Below, piece by piece: positions 8,727-17,785 of a stretch of DNA of 64,000 bases. The stretch's first letter is position 1, and the number at the start of each line of letters is the position of its first letter. The notes under the pieces are model-generated. The model saw only the letters and a list, made by a program, of their open reading frames with translations. It was not told the DNA's origin and did not search any database. Made by a program: the position numbers and the translations under genes. Source of the stretch: an uncultured Porphyromonadaceae bacterium (GTDB lineage: Bacteria > Bacteroidota > Bacteroidia > Bacteroidales > Muribaculaceae); assembly GCA_937989585.1 (NCBI GenBank), contig CALKRW010000021.1, positions 5,024 through 69,023 of the forward strand, in the 5' to 3' direction.

Positions 8727-10352
8727 TTACTGTTCCCGGAGGTAGTATTTCAGGGGGCAGGTGGTGGCGCGGAGACCACGGGCGACATTGGCGGCATTAA
8801 GGCGCGCGCCCCTGAGGGAGGTGTGGGTATGGTCGTTGCGGAAGTATTCGGCGGATTTCTCGGGACCGAGTTCCTGAAGGTCGGCTCCAGTCAGGGAATT
8901 GAGGTCGATGAAACAGGCTCCGGTCTGAAGCGCGGCCTGACGGGTCCATTCGCCGAGTGTGGCAGCATTGCTTTCGATACGGCCGTCCTTCCACTTGTTG
9001 CGCGGGGTGTGGGAGATGACAACGGGTATGGCACCCTTCTCGCGGGCATCCATGATGAACTTGCGGAGGTACCAGCCGAAAGTGTATACAACCTGGTTGG
9101 TCGCGGTCTTCTCCATCTTGAAAACCTTGCTCTCGGGACCGTAGCCGGGGAGTTCTCCACGGGCCTTGCCGGTGTTGATGTCACCGAGGTCATTGTGACC
9201 GAACTGAATCAGCACAAAGTCGCCGGGGCGCAGAGCCCTGTAGACTTTGTCCCAACGGCCCTCGTCAAGAAAGGTGCGTGCGGAGCGACCTGCCATGGCA
9301 TGATTCTCGACTGTGATATGGGCCGTGTCGAACTGTTCGGCGAGAACCGAACCCCAGCCCCACATGCCGTCGCCGGTGTCATGATTCTTGACCGTGGAAT
9401 CGCCGATGGTGAATACCACGGGCTGACCCTCGCGGCGTGTCGAACCGGTGAGCGTGTCTACAGGCGCGGGGAGGAGGCACTCAGCAAGCGCGATGCCGGA
9501 CCGACGTATGCCCTCGACGGCGCTTTCGGCGTTCTCACGCGCTCCAAAGGCCGAGGTATGGATACGGTCGAGGTAGAACATGTAGTCAACCTTTTCGGGA
9601 CCGTAGGCGTCGAACTTCGATGCCGTTATCTCGTTAAGGTCGACGAAAGGCACATTCTCGGCGTCGGCTACCTCGCGTGCCCATGAGCCGAAGGTCGGCG
9701 CACAGCGGGTGATGTGCGTGCGTGCGACATCGTCCCAGGCCTTGCGGGGAGTGAGCGAGAAAATAACGGGGCGGCCACCCATCGCGCGGGTCTCGCGGAT
9801 GTAACGGCGCAGATACTCGCCGTAGGTGTAGACCGTCTCCTTTGCTCCGGTCTCCTTGATCACGACCTCGAGCGAGTCGGTGCCGGTGCCGGGAATGGAT
9901 GCGCGGGCACGGCCGCTGTCATAGGGGCCGTTGTCGTTGTGGCCGAGTTCGATGATGACCCAGTCGCCGGGACGTATGCCCTTGCGGACATCGGCCCACA
10001 GACGGTTGTAGAAAGTGCGGGAACTCATACCGCCGAGGGCGTGATTCTCGACGGTGATCTTCGCGGGGTCAAAATATTCGCCGAGGAAATAGCCCCAGCC
10101 CCACTGACCGTTGCTGCCGTTGCCGAGCGTACCGGTGCGCATGGTAGAGTTTCCGACAAGGAATAGCACGGGATTGTCACCGCGACGGGTAGAACCCGCA
10201 ACAGGACGCGCAGTGCGGGCCTTGGCAATTGAGTCGGGCGTATTGTCGACAACGCCGTTGGTGTCGGCGACGGGTGCGGCTATCTTCTGCCGGGCGGTGA
10301 CCGAAGTCACCGCCAGCAGCAGGAAGAAGCAGATTATGATGCGACGCATCAC
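8727..10352 (-). CDS. Tandem two-domain rhamnogalacturonan acetylesterase (SGNH)
   Basis: Exported protein of 541 residues with a signal peptide at about 1-20 and two consecutive SGNH/GDSL esterase domains of the rhamnogalacturonan acetylesterase type (CE12-like). Domain 2 (about 310-530) has GDST with Ser319, GHND at 386-389 and an Asp507/His510 pair. Domain 1 (about 62-290) has Ser69, GHND at 138-141 and Asp262/His265, but its first block reads GNST instead of GDST. Both domains are preceded by a similar GSTRR linker, which indicates internal duplication. The protein would remove acetyl groups from rhamnogalacturonan in the periplasm or outside the cell. It is the last gene of the rhamnose operon, 10 nt after rhaD. 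Confidence 0.88.
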   Translation of the reverse strand: MMRRIIICFFLLLAVTSVTARQKIAAPVADTNGVVDNTPDSIAKARTARPVAGSTRRGDNPVLFLVGNSTMRTGTLGNGSNGQWGWGYFLGEYFDPAKITVENHALGGMSSRTFYNRLWADVRKGIRPGDWVIIELGHNDNGPYDSGRARASIPGTGTDSLEVVIKETGAKETVYTYGEYLRRYIRETRAMGGRPVIFSLTPRKAWDDVARTHITRCAPTFGSWAREVADAENVPFVDLNEITASKFDAYGPEKVDYMFYLDRIHTSAFGARENAESAVEGIRRSGIALAECLLPAPVDTLTGSTRREGQPVVFTIGDSTVKNHDTGDGMWGWGSVLAEQFDTAHITVENHAMAGRSARTFLDEGRWDKVYRALRPGDFVLIQFGHNDLGDINTGKARGELPGYGPESKVFKMEKTATNQVVYTFGWYLRKFIMDAREKGAIPVVISHTPRNKWKDGRIESNAATLGEWTRQAALQTGACFIDLNSLTGADLQELGPEKSAEYFRNDHTHTSLRGARLNAANVARGLRATTCPLKYYLREQ

Positions 10353-10362
10353 GTGAGTGGAC

Positions 10363-11175
10363 TTATTTGGGCAGATTGAATACAGTGGAAATCTCCTGCA
10401 TCTGCTCGTCGCTCATGCCGTCGGGAACGAAGCCCATAGAGCGGGCGCACATGTAGATGTTGGCACTCTTGTTGAGCACATCAACCTGGTCGAAAGCGGA
10501 CATGATGTCCTCCTCGACGGCGAATACGCCGTGTTTCTCCCACATGACGACATCGTAGTTGTCGTCGATTGCCTTGATGGTCTCCTCGGCCAGGGCGTTG
10601 GATGACGGGAGCATGTAGGGAACCATTCCGAGGCCACGTGGAGCGAAAGCCTTAGTCTCGGGAATCATCGACCAGAGTATTTTCGTCAGCACATCCTTCT
10701 TGAGGAACTCGGGGTTGTGGCTCATGGCCACGAGTTCGATGGGATGGGTGTGGAGCGAAGCCTTATAGGTCGAGCCCTTGCCGATAAGATAGTTGTGGAC
10801 GGCGAGGTGGGAGGGCAGTTCAGATGTCGGCTTCACGGGATTGTCAGCGACAATCTCATAATGGGCGCAGTCGTCGGTAATGCGGATGATCGAGCCGTTG
10901 TCCATGGGGCGGCGGGCAAGGTCGCGCATACGTTTCTGTGTGCCCTTGCAGTAGAACCAGCAGCCCTTGAGGCTGGGGAGAGTCAGACCGATCTCGAAGG
11001 GGCCGGCGATAGCGGGGAGCGCACGCATGGCGTCATCGACATGTTCGGTAATATTGACGGTTATGTTTCCACCGTTGCGCTCGGCCCAGCCTTTCTGCCA
11101 GAGGTATCCGGCAGCCTCGGCGACCTTGTCGATCTCAGCGGCCAGCACAGGACGGTTTTCCAATACGGATTTCAT
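10363..11175 (-). CDS. rhaD: L-rhamnulose-1-phosphate aldolase RhaD
   Basis: Class II Zn-dependent aldolase of 270 residues that splits L-rhamnulose 1-phosphate into dihydroxyacetone phosphate and L-lactaldehyde. Metal ligands are visible as LHTHP (His142, His144) and MWEKHG (His215), with the catalytic-region Glu in SELPSH at 119; this spacing closely matches E. coli RhaD. The start is the ATG at 11175, which overlaps the rhaT stop as ATGA, so translation is probably coupled. A longer reading from 11262 would intrude into rhaT and is rejected. Confidence 0.95.
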   Translation of the reverse strand: MKSVLENRPVLAAEIDKVAEAAGYLWQKGWAERNGGNITVNITEHVDDAMRALPAIAGPFEIGLTLPSLKGCWFYCKGTQKRMRDLARRPMDNGSIIRITDDCAHYEIVADNPVKPTSELPSHLAVHNYLIGKGSTYKASLHTHPIELVAMSHNPEFLKKDVLTKILWSMIPETKAFAPRGLGMVPYMLPSSNALAEETIKAIDDNYDVVMWEKHGVFAVEEDIMSAFDQVDVLNKSANIYMCARSMGFVPDGMSDEQMQEISTVFNLPK

Positions 11176-12206
11176 ATCAGTTGAGGTAAGAATGATGAAA
11201 CAATCAGAATGATAATGCCGACAATGAGTACGGCGATAGTTGCCCGCGAGCAGCCTTTCCACTCCTTGAGGATGATACCCCAGACATTGGAGAAGACCAC
11301 GTTAAGAGCCATGAGTATGCAGAAGGAGAGCGTCGTCAGCGTCTCGGACGAGACGAGGAAGCCCTTGCCCAGCGATAGTCCGAAGAACTGGCTATACCAC
11401 AGCGCACCCGCCAGCAGACAGAAGAAGAGGTTGTTGGCGATGACCGAGCCCTTGCGGTAGTCACCCCATGTACGGTTCTTCTGGTTCTGCGAGAAGCAGT
11501 ACACCGCGTTGGTCACAAAGCCGCCGAGGGTGACGAGGAATGTGGCCGGAAGCGTGCTGAACATCGGGTTGGTGAGGTCGCCGAAGTTGATGTCCTTGCC
11601 GAACTCGAGACCGACGTTGAAGCAGCCGCTCATGAAGCCGGCGAGCAGAGCGATGGCGATGCCCTTGGGGAAGTTGAAGTCCTTGACGGCCTTCTTCTTC
11701 TCCTCCTCGCTGAGGGTCCGGGCCTTCATCGAGCCTGCCATGCCGATGACGGCGATACCGACCAGGGTGACAACGACGCCGAGAATCACTGAGAAGGTGA
11801 GTTTGCTCAGCGGGTCAGACTCGGGGAAGAACACCTGAAGGAGCACTGGACCCATGATGGTGCCGAGCGCGGCGCAGGTGCCGAGGGAGATGGACTGGCC
11901 GAGGGCGACACCGAGGTAGCGCATCGAGAGGCCGAAGGTGAGGCCTCCGACGCCCCATAGGACACCGAAGAGCATCGTCATCCAGATGTTGAACGAGCGG
12001 TCAGCCGTGAAGAGTTCGCCCAGACAGTGTCCCGAGGGAACAGCGAGAAGCATACCCAGGAACGGTAGCACAAGCCATGCGAAGAAGCCCTGGACAATCC
12101 AGAACGTCTCCCAGCTCCACGACTTGATTTTCTTGATGGGCACATAACTGCTCGACTGGCAGAACGCGCCCACTGCAATGATCAGAAGACCGAGAACGAG
12201 ATCCAT
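11172..12206 (-). CDS. rhaT: L-rhamnose/proton symporter RhaT
   Basis: Inner-membrane protein of 344 residues with about ten hydrophobic helices and the RhaT family pattern throughout (N-terminal YVPIKKIKSWSWETFWIVQG, central WGVGGLTFGLSMRYLGVALG, later SGCFNVGLEFG). It imports L-rhamnose with protons. Its ATG overlaps the last base of the rhaA stop (TGATG), and its stop overlaps the rhaD start. Confidence 0.95.
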   Translation of the reverse strand: MDLVLGLLIIAVGAFCQSSSYVPIKKIKSWSWETFWIVQGFFAWLVLPFLGMLLAVPSGHCLGELFTADRSFNIWMTMLFGVLWGVGGLTFGLSMRYLGVALGQSISLGTCAALGTIMGPVLLQVFFPESDPLSKLTFSVILGVVVTLVGIAVIGMAGSMKARTLSEEEKKKAVKDFNFPKGIAIALLAGFMSGCFNVGLEFGKDINFGDLTNPMFSTLPATFLVTLGGFVTNAVYCFSQNQKNRTWGDYRKGSVIANNLFFCLLAGALWYSQFFGLSLGKGFLVSSETLTTLSFCILMALNVVFSNVWGIILKEWKGCSRATIAVLIVGIIILIVSSFLPQLI

Positions 12207-13459
12207 CAGCGTTTGGAAGTTACGTCAGCCTCATATTTTTCGACAGCGGCAAGATAAGACTCGCCGACGGGGACGCCGTTGGTCAGGCAGAACATGTCGT
12301 AGACAGCGTTCCAGGGAAGGTTCTTGCACTCCTCGAGGAGAGCGAGGCGCTGGAACTTCTTGTCCTCGAGCTCGTACTGACGGAGAGTGGCGATAGGCTC
12401 GAGCAGGGCGCGGAGCATGCACTTCTGTGCGGCACGCGAGCCGATGACGTAGGCACCGATGCGGTTGAGGGTGCCGTCGAAGTAGTCGAGGCCGTAGTGT
12501 ACGCGGTTGAGGGCGCCGGCGCGGACAATCTCGCTGAAGAGGTCGAGTGTGGGGTCGTCCATGATGGTAACGTGGTCGGAGTCCCAGCGTACGGGGCGCG
12601 AAACGTGGAGCATGAGTTCGGGGACGAAGAGGAGCATGGCGCTAACCTTGTCGGCGACGCTCTCGGTGGGGTGGAAGTGACCTGTGTCGAGGGTAATCAT
12701 CATGTCGCGCTTGGAGGCATAGGCAGTGTAGAAGTCGTTCGAGCCTACGGTGTAACTCTCAAGGCCGATGCCGAATACCTTGGACTCAACGCAGTCCTTC
12801 ATCCAGTCGTACTTGTGCTCGAAGATCTGGTCGAGAGAATCCTTGAGGAACTCGCGGTACATGTAGCGGTTGACGGTGATGTCCTTCGAGCCGTCGTGTA
12901 CCCAAGTGTTCATGATACAGGGGTCCTGCTGGGCCTCGCCCATGGCCTGAGCGACGGCGCGGCAGCGCTTGCTGTGCTCGATCCAGAAGTCGCGGATGCC
13001 CTTGTCGGGGTTGGCGAGGCTGAGGTCGCCGCTCTTGGGGTGCGAGAACGACGTGGAGTTGAAGTCGAGTTTGATGTCATGCTCCCCGGCCCACTGAATC
13101 CAGGATGCGAAGTGTTCGGGAGTAACCTGGTCGCGGTCGACGAACTTGCCGCCGAAGTCACCGTAGATCTCGTGGAGGTTAAGGCGGTGCTTACCGGGGA
13201 TGAGGGACATGGCCTGGAGGATGTCGGCGCGGAGTTCCTCCATGTTGCGGGCTTTGCCGGGATAGTTGCCGTTAACCTGGATGCCGCCTGTGAGCTGGCC
13301 GCCCTGGTTCTCGAAGCCGGCGACGTCATCGGCCTGCCAGCAGTGCATGCTCAGGTGGAAGTCCTGCATCTGGGCGAGAACCTTGTCAGTGTCGACACCG
13401 ATTGCGGCATAGCGTTCGCGTGCAATCTCATAGGCTTTGCGGATATTTTCTTCTTTCAT
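12206..13459 (-). CDS. rhaA: L-rhamnose isomerase RhaA
   Basis: Cytoplasmic isomerase of 417 residues, normal for RhaA, converting L-rhamnose to L-rhamnulose. Family blocks include LSMHCWQADDVAGFE near the N terminus, the LDFNSTSFSHPKSGD segment, MNTWVHDGSKD, and the metal-site region ITLDTGHFHPTE followed by HVSRPVRWDSDHV. The ATG at 13459 gives the canonical start. It follows rhaB by 76 nt and is translationally linked to rhaT. Confidence 0.97.
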   Translation of the reverse strand: MKEENIRKAYEIARERYAAIGVDTDKVLAQMQDFHLSMHCWQADDVAGFENQGGQLTGGIQVNGNYPGKARNMEELRADILQAMSLIPGKHRLNLHEIYGDFGGKFVDRDQVTPEHFASWIQWAGEHDIKLDFNSTSFSHPKSGDLSLANPDKGIRDFWIEHSKRCRAVAQAMGEAQQDPCIMNTWVHDGSKDITVNRYMYREFLKDSLDQIFEHKYDWMKDCVESKVFGIGLESYTVGSNDFYTAYASKRDMMITLDTGHFHPTESVADKVSAMLLFVPELMLHVSRPVRWDSDHVTIMDDPTLDLFSEIVRAGALNRVHYGLDYFDGTLNRIGAYVIGSRAAQKCMLRALLEPIATLRQYELEDKKFQRLALLEECKNLPWNAVYDMFCLTNGVPVGESYLAAVEKYEADVTSKR

Positions 13460-13535
13460 GATAGTGATTGGGATTTATGTGCGGCCGGGGCCGCATTTAT
13501 TATTGATTGTTATGATTTCGGGGTTAAAATGGATG

Positions 13536-14948
13536 TTATTTCTTTGGATTGAAGGTCTTGGTCTCGACGTTGTGGGAAATGATGCGGCGCATCTCGGCGA
13601 GGTCCTTGACCTGGCCTGCAGCGACAGCCTGGAGCATGATGTTGCCAAGTGCGGTAGCCTCGGCAGGTCCGGCGACAACGGGGACACCGCAGGCGTCGGC
13701 GGTAAGTTGGTTGAGGAAGGCGTTGCGCGAGCCGCCGCCAATCACATGCAGGCGCTCGACGGGATAGTCGGACAGGGTGCGGAAGACATCGAGGGTCGCG
13801 GCATACTTTGCTGCAAGGCTGTCGAAAATCGAGCGGATGAACTCGCCGTGGGTGGCGGGAACGCGCTGACTAGTGGCGTGGCAGTAGGCAACGATTGCCT
13901 CGGGCATACTCTCGGGAGCGGTGAACGCGGGGGCATCGGGGTCGATGCGGCAAACACTCTCGGAGGCCTCGGCGAGCGCAACCATCTCGGGATAGGTGTA
14001 GGTCTTACCCTCGGCCTTCCACTGCTTGAGGCACTGCTCGACAATCCACATGCCGGTGATGTTCTTCAGCAGACGGATGGTGCCCTCGACACCGCCCTCG
14101 TTGGTGATGTTGTACTTGCGGGTGGTGTCGTTGATTTTCGGCGAATCGGTCTCAACGCCCATCAGCGACCAAGTGCCGCTGCTGAGGTACGCGAAGTTGC
14201 GGTCGGTGGCGGGAATGGCGGCGACGGCCGAAGCGGTGTCGTGTCCGGCAACAGCCACAATTCTGATCTGAGGAAGTCCGACCTCGCGGGCGATGTCCTC
14301 GCGGAGCACGCCTACGGTATGACCAGGCTCGACCATCGGACCGAACGAGGACTCGTCGAGGCCGACGGACTCGAGTACCTTGCCGTCAAGGCGGCGTGTG
14401 GCGGCGTTGACGATAGAGCCTGTGGACGCGATGGTATACTCGGTGACGATGTTACCGGTGAGCATGTAGGCCAGCGCGTCGGGCATGAAGACGAGTTTGG
14501 CGGCGCTGTCGTGCGAGAACTCGCCGCGGTGCTCGTTAAACTGGAACACCGTGTTGAAGCCCATGTGCTGGATGCCGGTGTGGCCGTAGAGCTCGGATGC
14601 CGGCATGACAGTCTCGAAGAAACGCTCTTCGGCGCCTATGGTCTTAATGTCGCGGTAGGCATAGGGGAGCCCGATGATGGTCCCGTCGGGAGCGACACAG
14701 GCGTAATCGACACCCCATGTGTCGATGCCTGCCGAATCAATCTCGATGCCGAGCCGTGCGGCTTCGGCAAGACCGCGCTTGAGTTCCTCGAAAAGCGAGT
14801 AGATGTTCCAGTGAAGCCGTCCGTTCAACGGCAGCATCGCATTGGGGAAACGTGTGAGTTCGGTCATCTTGAGATGGCCCTCGCCGTCAAGTTGCCCCAG
14901 GATGGTGCGCCCGCTGGTGGCGCCAAGGTCAAATGCTATATAATTCAT
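13536..14948 (-). CDS. rhaB: Rhamnulokinase RhaB
   Basis: FGGY-family sugar kinase of 470 residues that phosphorylates L-rhamnulose. The N terminus NYIAFDLGATSGRTILG is the phosphate-1 motif of the actin-like ATPase fold. AGIDTWGVDYACV, YLSSGTWSLMG and the C-terminal HVIGGGSRNAFLNQLTAD block are typical of RhaB. It lies 24 nt downstream of rhaM. Confidence 0.96.
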   Translation of the reverse strand: MNYIAFDLGATSGRTILGQLDGEGHLKMTELTRFPNAMLPLNGRLHWNIYSLFEELKRGLAEAARLGIEIDSAGIDTWGVDYACVAPDGTIIGLPYAYRDIKTIGAEERFFETVMPASELYGHTGIQHMGFNTVFQFNEHRGEFSHDSAAKLVFMPDALAYMLTGNIVTEYTIASTGSIVNAATRRLDGKVLESVGLDESSFGPMVEPGHTVGVLREDIAREVGLPQIRIVAVAGHDTASAVAAIPATDRNFAYLSSGTWSLMGVETDSPKINDTTRKYNITNEGGVEGTIRLLKNITGMWIVEQCLKQWKAEGKTYTYPEMVALAEASESVCRIDPDAPAFTAPESMPEAIVAYCHATSQRVPATHGEFIRSIFDSLAAKYAATLDVFRTLSDYPVERLHVIGGGSRNAFLNQLTADACGVPVVAGPAEATALGNIMLQAVAAGQVKDLAEMRRIISHNVETKTFNPKK

Positions 14949-14972
14949 GGCTGTGAGGTTTTGACAAGATTA

Positions 14973-15287
14973 TCAATCCATGTGGAATACTTCGGGAAGG
15001 GGAATGGAGACCGGAGAGTTGTCGGGGTTGACCTCCATGATGTCGGCCATATAGTCCCACCATTTCTGTACAATGGGATTCGTTCCCATGTCCTGCGACG
15101 ACTCCTCTCCGCGGGTCTTCTGGAAGGCGAAAAGGATATTCGTATCGCGGTCCCAGTATATGGAATAGTCATATACGCCCTGATCGGAGAGCAACTGCTT
15201 AAGTTCCGGCCATATGGCGGCATGACGGCGTTCGTATTCGGCCTCAAATCCGGGTTTGAGGTACATTTTGAATGCTTCTCTCTTCAT
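14973..15287 (-). CDS. rhaM: L-rhamnose mutarotase RhaM
   Basis: Small cytoplasmic epimerase of 104 residues that interconverts alpha- and beta-L-rhamnose. The family signature is complete: FKMYLKPGFEAEYERRHAAIWPEL near the start (shown in part: YERRHAAIWPEL), then YDYSIYWD and a C-terminal KWWDYMADIMEVN. It is the first gene of the rhamnose operon, behind the promoter at 15363-15393. Confidence 0.95.
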   Translation of the reverse strand: MKREAFKMYLKPGFEAEYERRHAAIWPELKQLLSDQGVYDYSIYWDRDTNILFAFQKTRGEESSQDMGTNPIVQKWWDYMADIMEVNPDNSPVSIPLPEVFHMD

Positions 15288-15362
15288 GATAATTCAAGGT
15301 GAGGTGATATTGGTTATTATTGGGTCGTAGCCGTAGAGAAAAATAGGTTTCAAGTAGTTTTG

Positions 15363-15393
15363 CAAAATTAGTAAATTGCGCTTGTTAATCAAA
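15363..15393 (-). promoter_or_regulatory. Promoter of the rhamnose operon
   Basis: Read on the minus strand, TTTG (15393-15390), exactly 19 nt, then TAATTTTG (15370-15363) is a full match to the Bacteroidetes -33/-7 promoter. Transcription would start near 15357, leaving a leader of about 70 nt before rhaM. Confidence 0.8.
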
Positions 15394-15412
15394 ATTTTGA
15401 AACGTAATTTTG
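15381..15412 (+). promoter_or_regulatory. Candidate promoter of the mgtC-like gene
   Basis: CTTG (15381-15384), 20 nt, TAATTTTG (15405-15412) on the plus strand is a near-consensus promoter. It partly overlaps the -33 element of the divergent rhamnose promoter, so the two may interfere. Confidence 0.5.
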
Positions 15413-15517
15413 CATTGCGGACCAATGTGGCGCCCGGGCGCACAATTTTATGCCGAGTTTCCGCGTTTAAATAATTTACTCAAACCCAAGCCATCAAGCG
15501 CATCAAACATTCCCCAT

Positions 15518-16243
15518 ATGACTGACTACATAATGGACCTCATAGGCCTGGCCGACTCGCAGGAAGTGAATCTGGTCAACTCCGTGTGCCGACTCATACT
15601 CGCCATGCTGCTGGGCATGGCCGTAGGCGCCGAACGCAAACACAAGGGCCAGGTGGCAGGCATACGTACCTTCGCCCTGATATCGATGGGAGCGTGCCTC
15701 GCTATGCTTCTGTCCATCTATGTCCCCCAGGTATATCTGGGTCTCAAGAACGGTGACCCGGGCCGAATCGCCGCTCAGGTGATAACGGGCATCGGCTTTC
15801 TCGGCGGCGGCGCCATGATACACATGAAGGGCGCGGTCCGCGGCCTCACCACCGCGGCAGGCATATGGATGACCGCCATCATAGGCATGGCCGTGGGAAT
15901 GGGCATGTACACCGTATCGCTCGGGGCCACGCTCCTGATTCTGCTGACCCTGGTGATATTCGACAACTACGAGAAGAGGGTCAAACTCGGCCGCGAGTCC
16001 AAGGTCATAAACATAGTGGTCGACGGCATAGTGCCCGACATCAAGCCTTACCGCAAGGTGATCGACGACTACGGCGTACACCTGTCGACCTTCTATCTGG
16101 CCTACGACTACACGAAGAGCACGACAGAGTTCAACTTCGTGATACTCGTACCGTCGGGCACAGACATGCTGCCGCTGCTAGACCTGATCGCCAAGGTATC
16201 TCAGACCCGGCGACTGACTCTCTCAACCCAGTTCGACCTTTAA
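15518..16243 (+). CDS. MgtC/SapB family membrane protein
   Basis: Protein of 241 residues: about five N-terminal membrane helices containing the MgtC hallmarks GAERKHKGQVAGIRT and GIGFLGGGAMI, then a soluble C-terminal domain of about 90 residues. MgtC proteins are linked to Mg2+ limitation and to control of the F-type ATPase in pathogens; in gut commensals the role is unproven. I chose the ATG at 15518; an upstream TTG at 15410 would overlap the promoter core. Confidence 0.88.
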   Translation: MTDYIMDLIGLADSQEVNLVNSVCRLILAMLLGMAVGAERKHKGQVAGIRTFALISMGACLAMLLSIYVPQVYLGLKNGDPGRIAAQVITGIGFLGGGAMIHMKGAVRGLTTAAGIWMTAIIGMAVGMGMYTVSLGATLLILLTLVIFDNYEKRVKLGRESKVINIVVDGIVPDIKPYRKVIDDYGVHLSTFYLAYDYTKSTTEFNFVILVPSGTDMLPLLDLIAKVSQTRRLTLSTQFDL

Positions 16244-16290
16244 GCCGACGAACAATTCCAAGACAACACAGAACGCCTTAAAACCCGACC

Positions 16291-17649
16291 ATGAACCTAC
16301 CCCTGCCAGTCAGACAGTGTCTGACCGCCGTACTCGCCATAGCGGCGACCACGGCAAGCGTCTCAGCAGACGAAACCAGACCATCAGCAAAGAAAAAAGA
16401 GCAGCCTCCGGTGGTGCATCCACAGATAGGGACGCGCGCGTCCTCGGCAGACGGCGAGATCGAGATCATACTCGCCGACAAGCGCCAGTACTATCTAAAC
16501 GGTCCTTCAGAGACCCGTGACAGGGACATAATCTCGCCCAAGAGCGTGCATGTCTCGCCCGACGGATCTAAATTTTACGTCAACTCGCTCGAAGGAGCCA
16601 GGACAGTGGTCTACGACGCAAGGACACACCGCAAGCTCAATGTCATCAGCCACGTCATAGGCGCGGAGCATGACTCGCTGTGGGCCCCGCCGACCCAACT
16701 ATACACGTTCAGGCACGACTACGGCAACGAACGCCGCTTCACCGGCAAGCCTGTCGAAAGCACATTCTCGCACGGGGGACGCTACCTGTGGGTGCCGTAC
16801 TACCGGCGCTCGTTCGACATCAACGCCCAGGATCCGTCGGCGGTGGCCGTCATCGACACGCGCACCGACAAGATCGTGCGCCTGCTCGACACGGGTCCCC
16901 TGCCGAAAATGATAGCGACGTCGCCCGACGGCAAGACCATCGCCGTATCCCACTGGGGCGACAACACGATAGGCATCATCGACATTTCCTCGACAGACCC
17001 GGCAAAGTGGCACAATGTCACATACTACACCGTGGACCACAAACTCAGGCTCGACTTCAGCCTCACCAAGCCCGTAGACCGCGACAACGGCTCGGGAAAC
17101 GCCCTGCGCGGAACAGTCTTCACTCCTGACGGCCGCTACCTTCTGGTCGGATGCATGGGCGGGTGCGGAGGCATCGCAGTGGTTGACATAAAGAACGGAC
17201 GGTATCTTGGAAAGATATTAGGAATGATGCCCAATCTGCGCCACATGCTTATTTCAGGAGGGTACCTTTACCTGAGCATCAACAGCGCGGGCTACGTACA
17301 GCGCATACCCCTGCAGAAGATTCTCGACACAGCCTCGAACATGGACGGCAGGAATGTCACTCTGAAAGGCTGGAGCAACTGCAAGGTCGGAGCCGGGGCA
17401 CGCACAATCGCGGCCACACCTGACGGGCGCTACATCCTGGCGGCGTGCAATTCGGTCAGCAAGCTCTATGTGGTCGACACAAGGACAATGAAGGTGGCGG
17501 CCTCGATTGACGTCGACTCATATCCCGTCGGCCTGGACATCAGCCACGACGGGCAGTGGGCCTACGTTACCTCGCAGGGGCGCGACCACAAGGGTGGCAA
17601 CTGCCTTACGGTATACTGCCTCAACCGCCGTTCCTCCGCAAAAAAATAG
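16291..17649 (+). CDS. Periplasmic YncE-like beta-propeller protein
   Basis: Protein of 452 residues with a signal peptide (about residues 1-26, ending SVSADE). The rest is a seven-bladed-type beta-propeller: repeated blade motifs such as VSPDGSKFYVNS, TSPDGKTIAVSHWGD, FTPDGRYLLVGC, ATPDGRYILAACN and ISHDGQWAYVTS, each followed by a 'VVDTRT' type strand. No catalytic motif was recognised, so a binding or scaffold role is likely. Substrate unknown. It is 47 nt downstream of the mgtC-like gene and may be in the same transcript. Confidence 0.8.
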   Translation: MNLPLPVRQCLTAVLAIAATTASVSADETRPSAKKKEQPPVVHPQIGTRASSADGEIEIILADKRQYYLNGPSETRDRDIISPKSVHVSPDGSKFYVNSLEGARTVVYDARTHRKLNVISHVIGAEHDSLWAPPTQLYTFRHDYGNERRFTGKPVESTFSHGGRYLWVPYYRRSFDINAQDPSAVAVIDTRTDKIVRLLDTGPLPKMIATSPDGKTIAVSHWGDNTIGIIDISSTDPAKWHNVTYYTVDHKLRLDFSLTKPVDRDNGSGNALRGTVFTPDGRYLLVGCMGGCGGIAVVDIKNGRYLGKILGMMPNLRHMLISGGYLYLSINSAGYVQRIPLQKILDTASNMDGRNVTLKGWSNCKVGAGARTIAATPDGRYILAACNSVSKLYVVDTRTMKVAASIDVDSYPVGLDISHDGQWAYVTSQGRDHKGGNCLTVYCLNRRSSAKK

Positions 17650-17690
17650 ACGCCACTAGACGCCACACCTCACCTGTTCATGAACACAGC

Positions 17691-17760
17691 AGCGGCGATG
17701 CGTTCTCAGACGCATCGCCGCTGTAGGTTTATAGGCGGGAGTCAGCCCCGCTCTGACTCC
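17691..17760. terminator. Terminator hairpins between convergent genes
   Basis: AGCGGCGATGCG (17691-17702) pairs with CGCATCGCCGCT (17711-17722), a 12-bp stem followed by a T-rich tail on the plus strand. A second stem, GGAGTCAG (17738-17745) with CTGACTCC (17753-17760), follows. They separate the beta-propeller gene from the converging sus-like operon. Confidence 0.75.
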
Positions 17761-17785
17761 GGGATGTTTCCCCGGGAAGGCTCAA

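Noticed and set aside
8592..9686. A 364-residue open frame on the plus strand
   Set aside because: Antisense to the tandem acetylesterase, which has a signal peptide and two full sets of catalytic motifs.
13437..15302. A 621-residue open frame on the plus strand
   Set aside because: It lies antisense to rhaA, rhaB and rhaM, which are unmistakable; high GC keeps the opposite strand open. The translation shows no family pattern.
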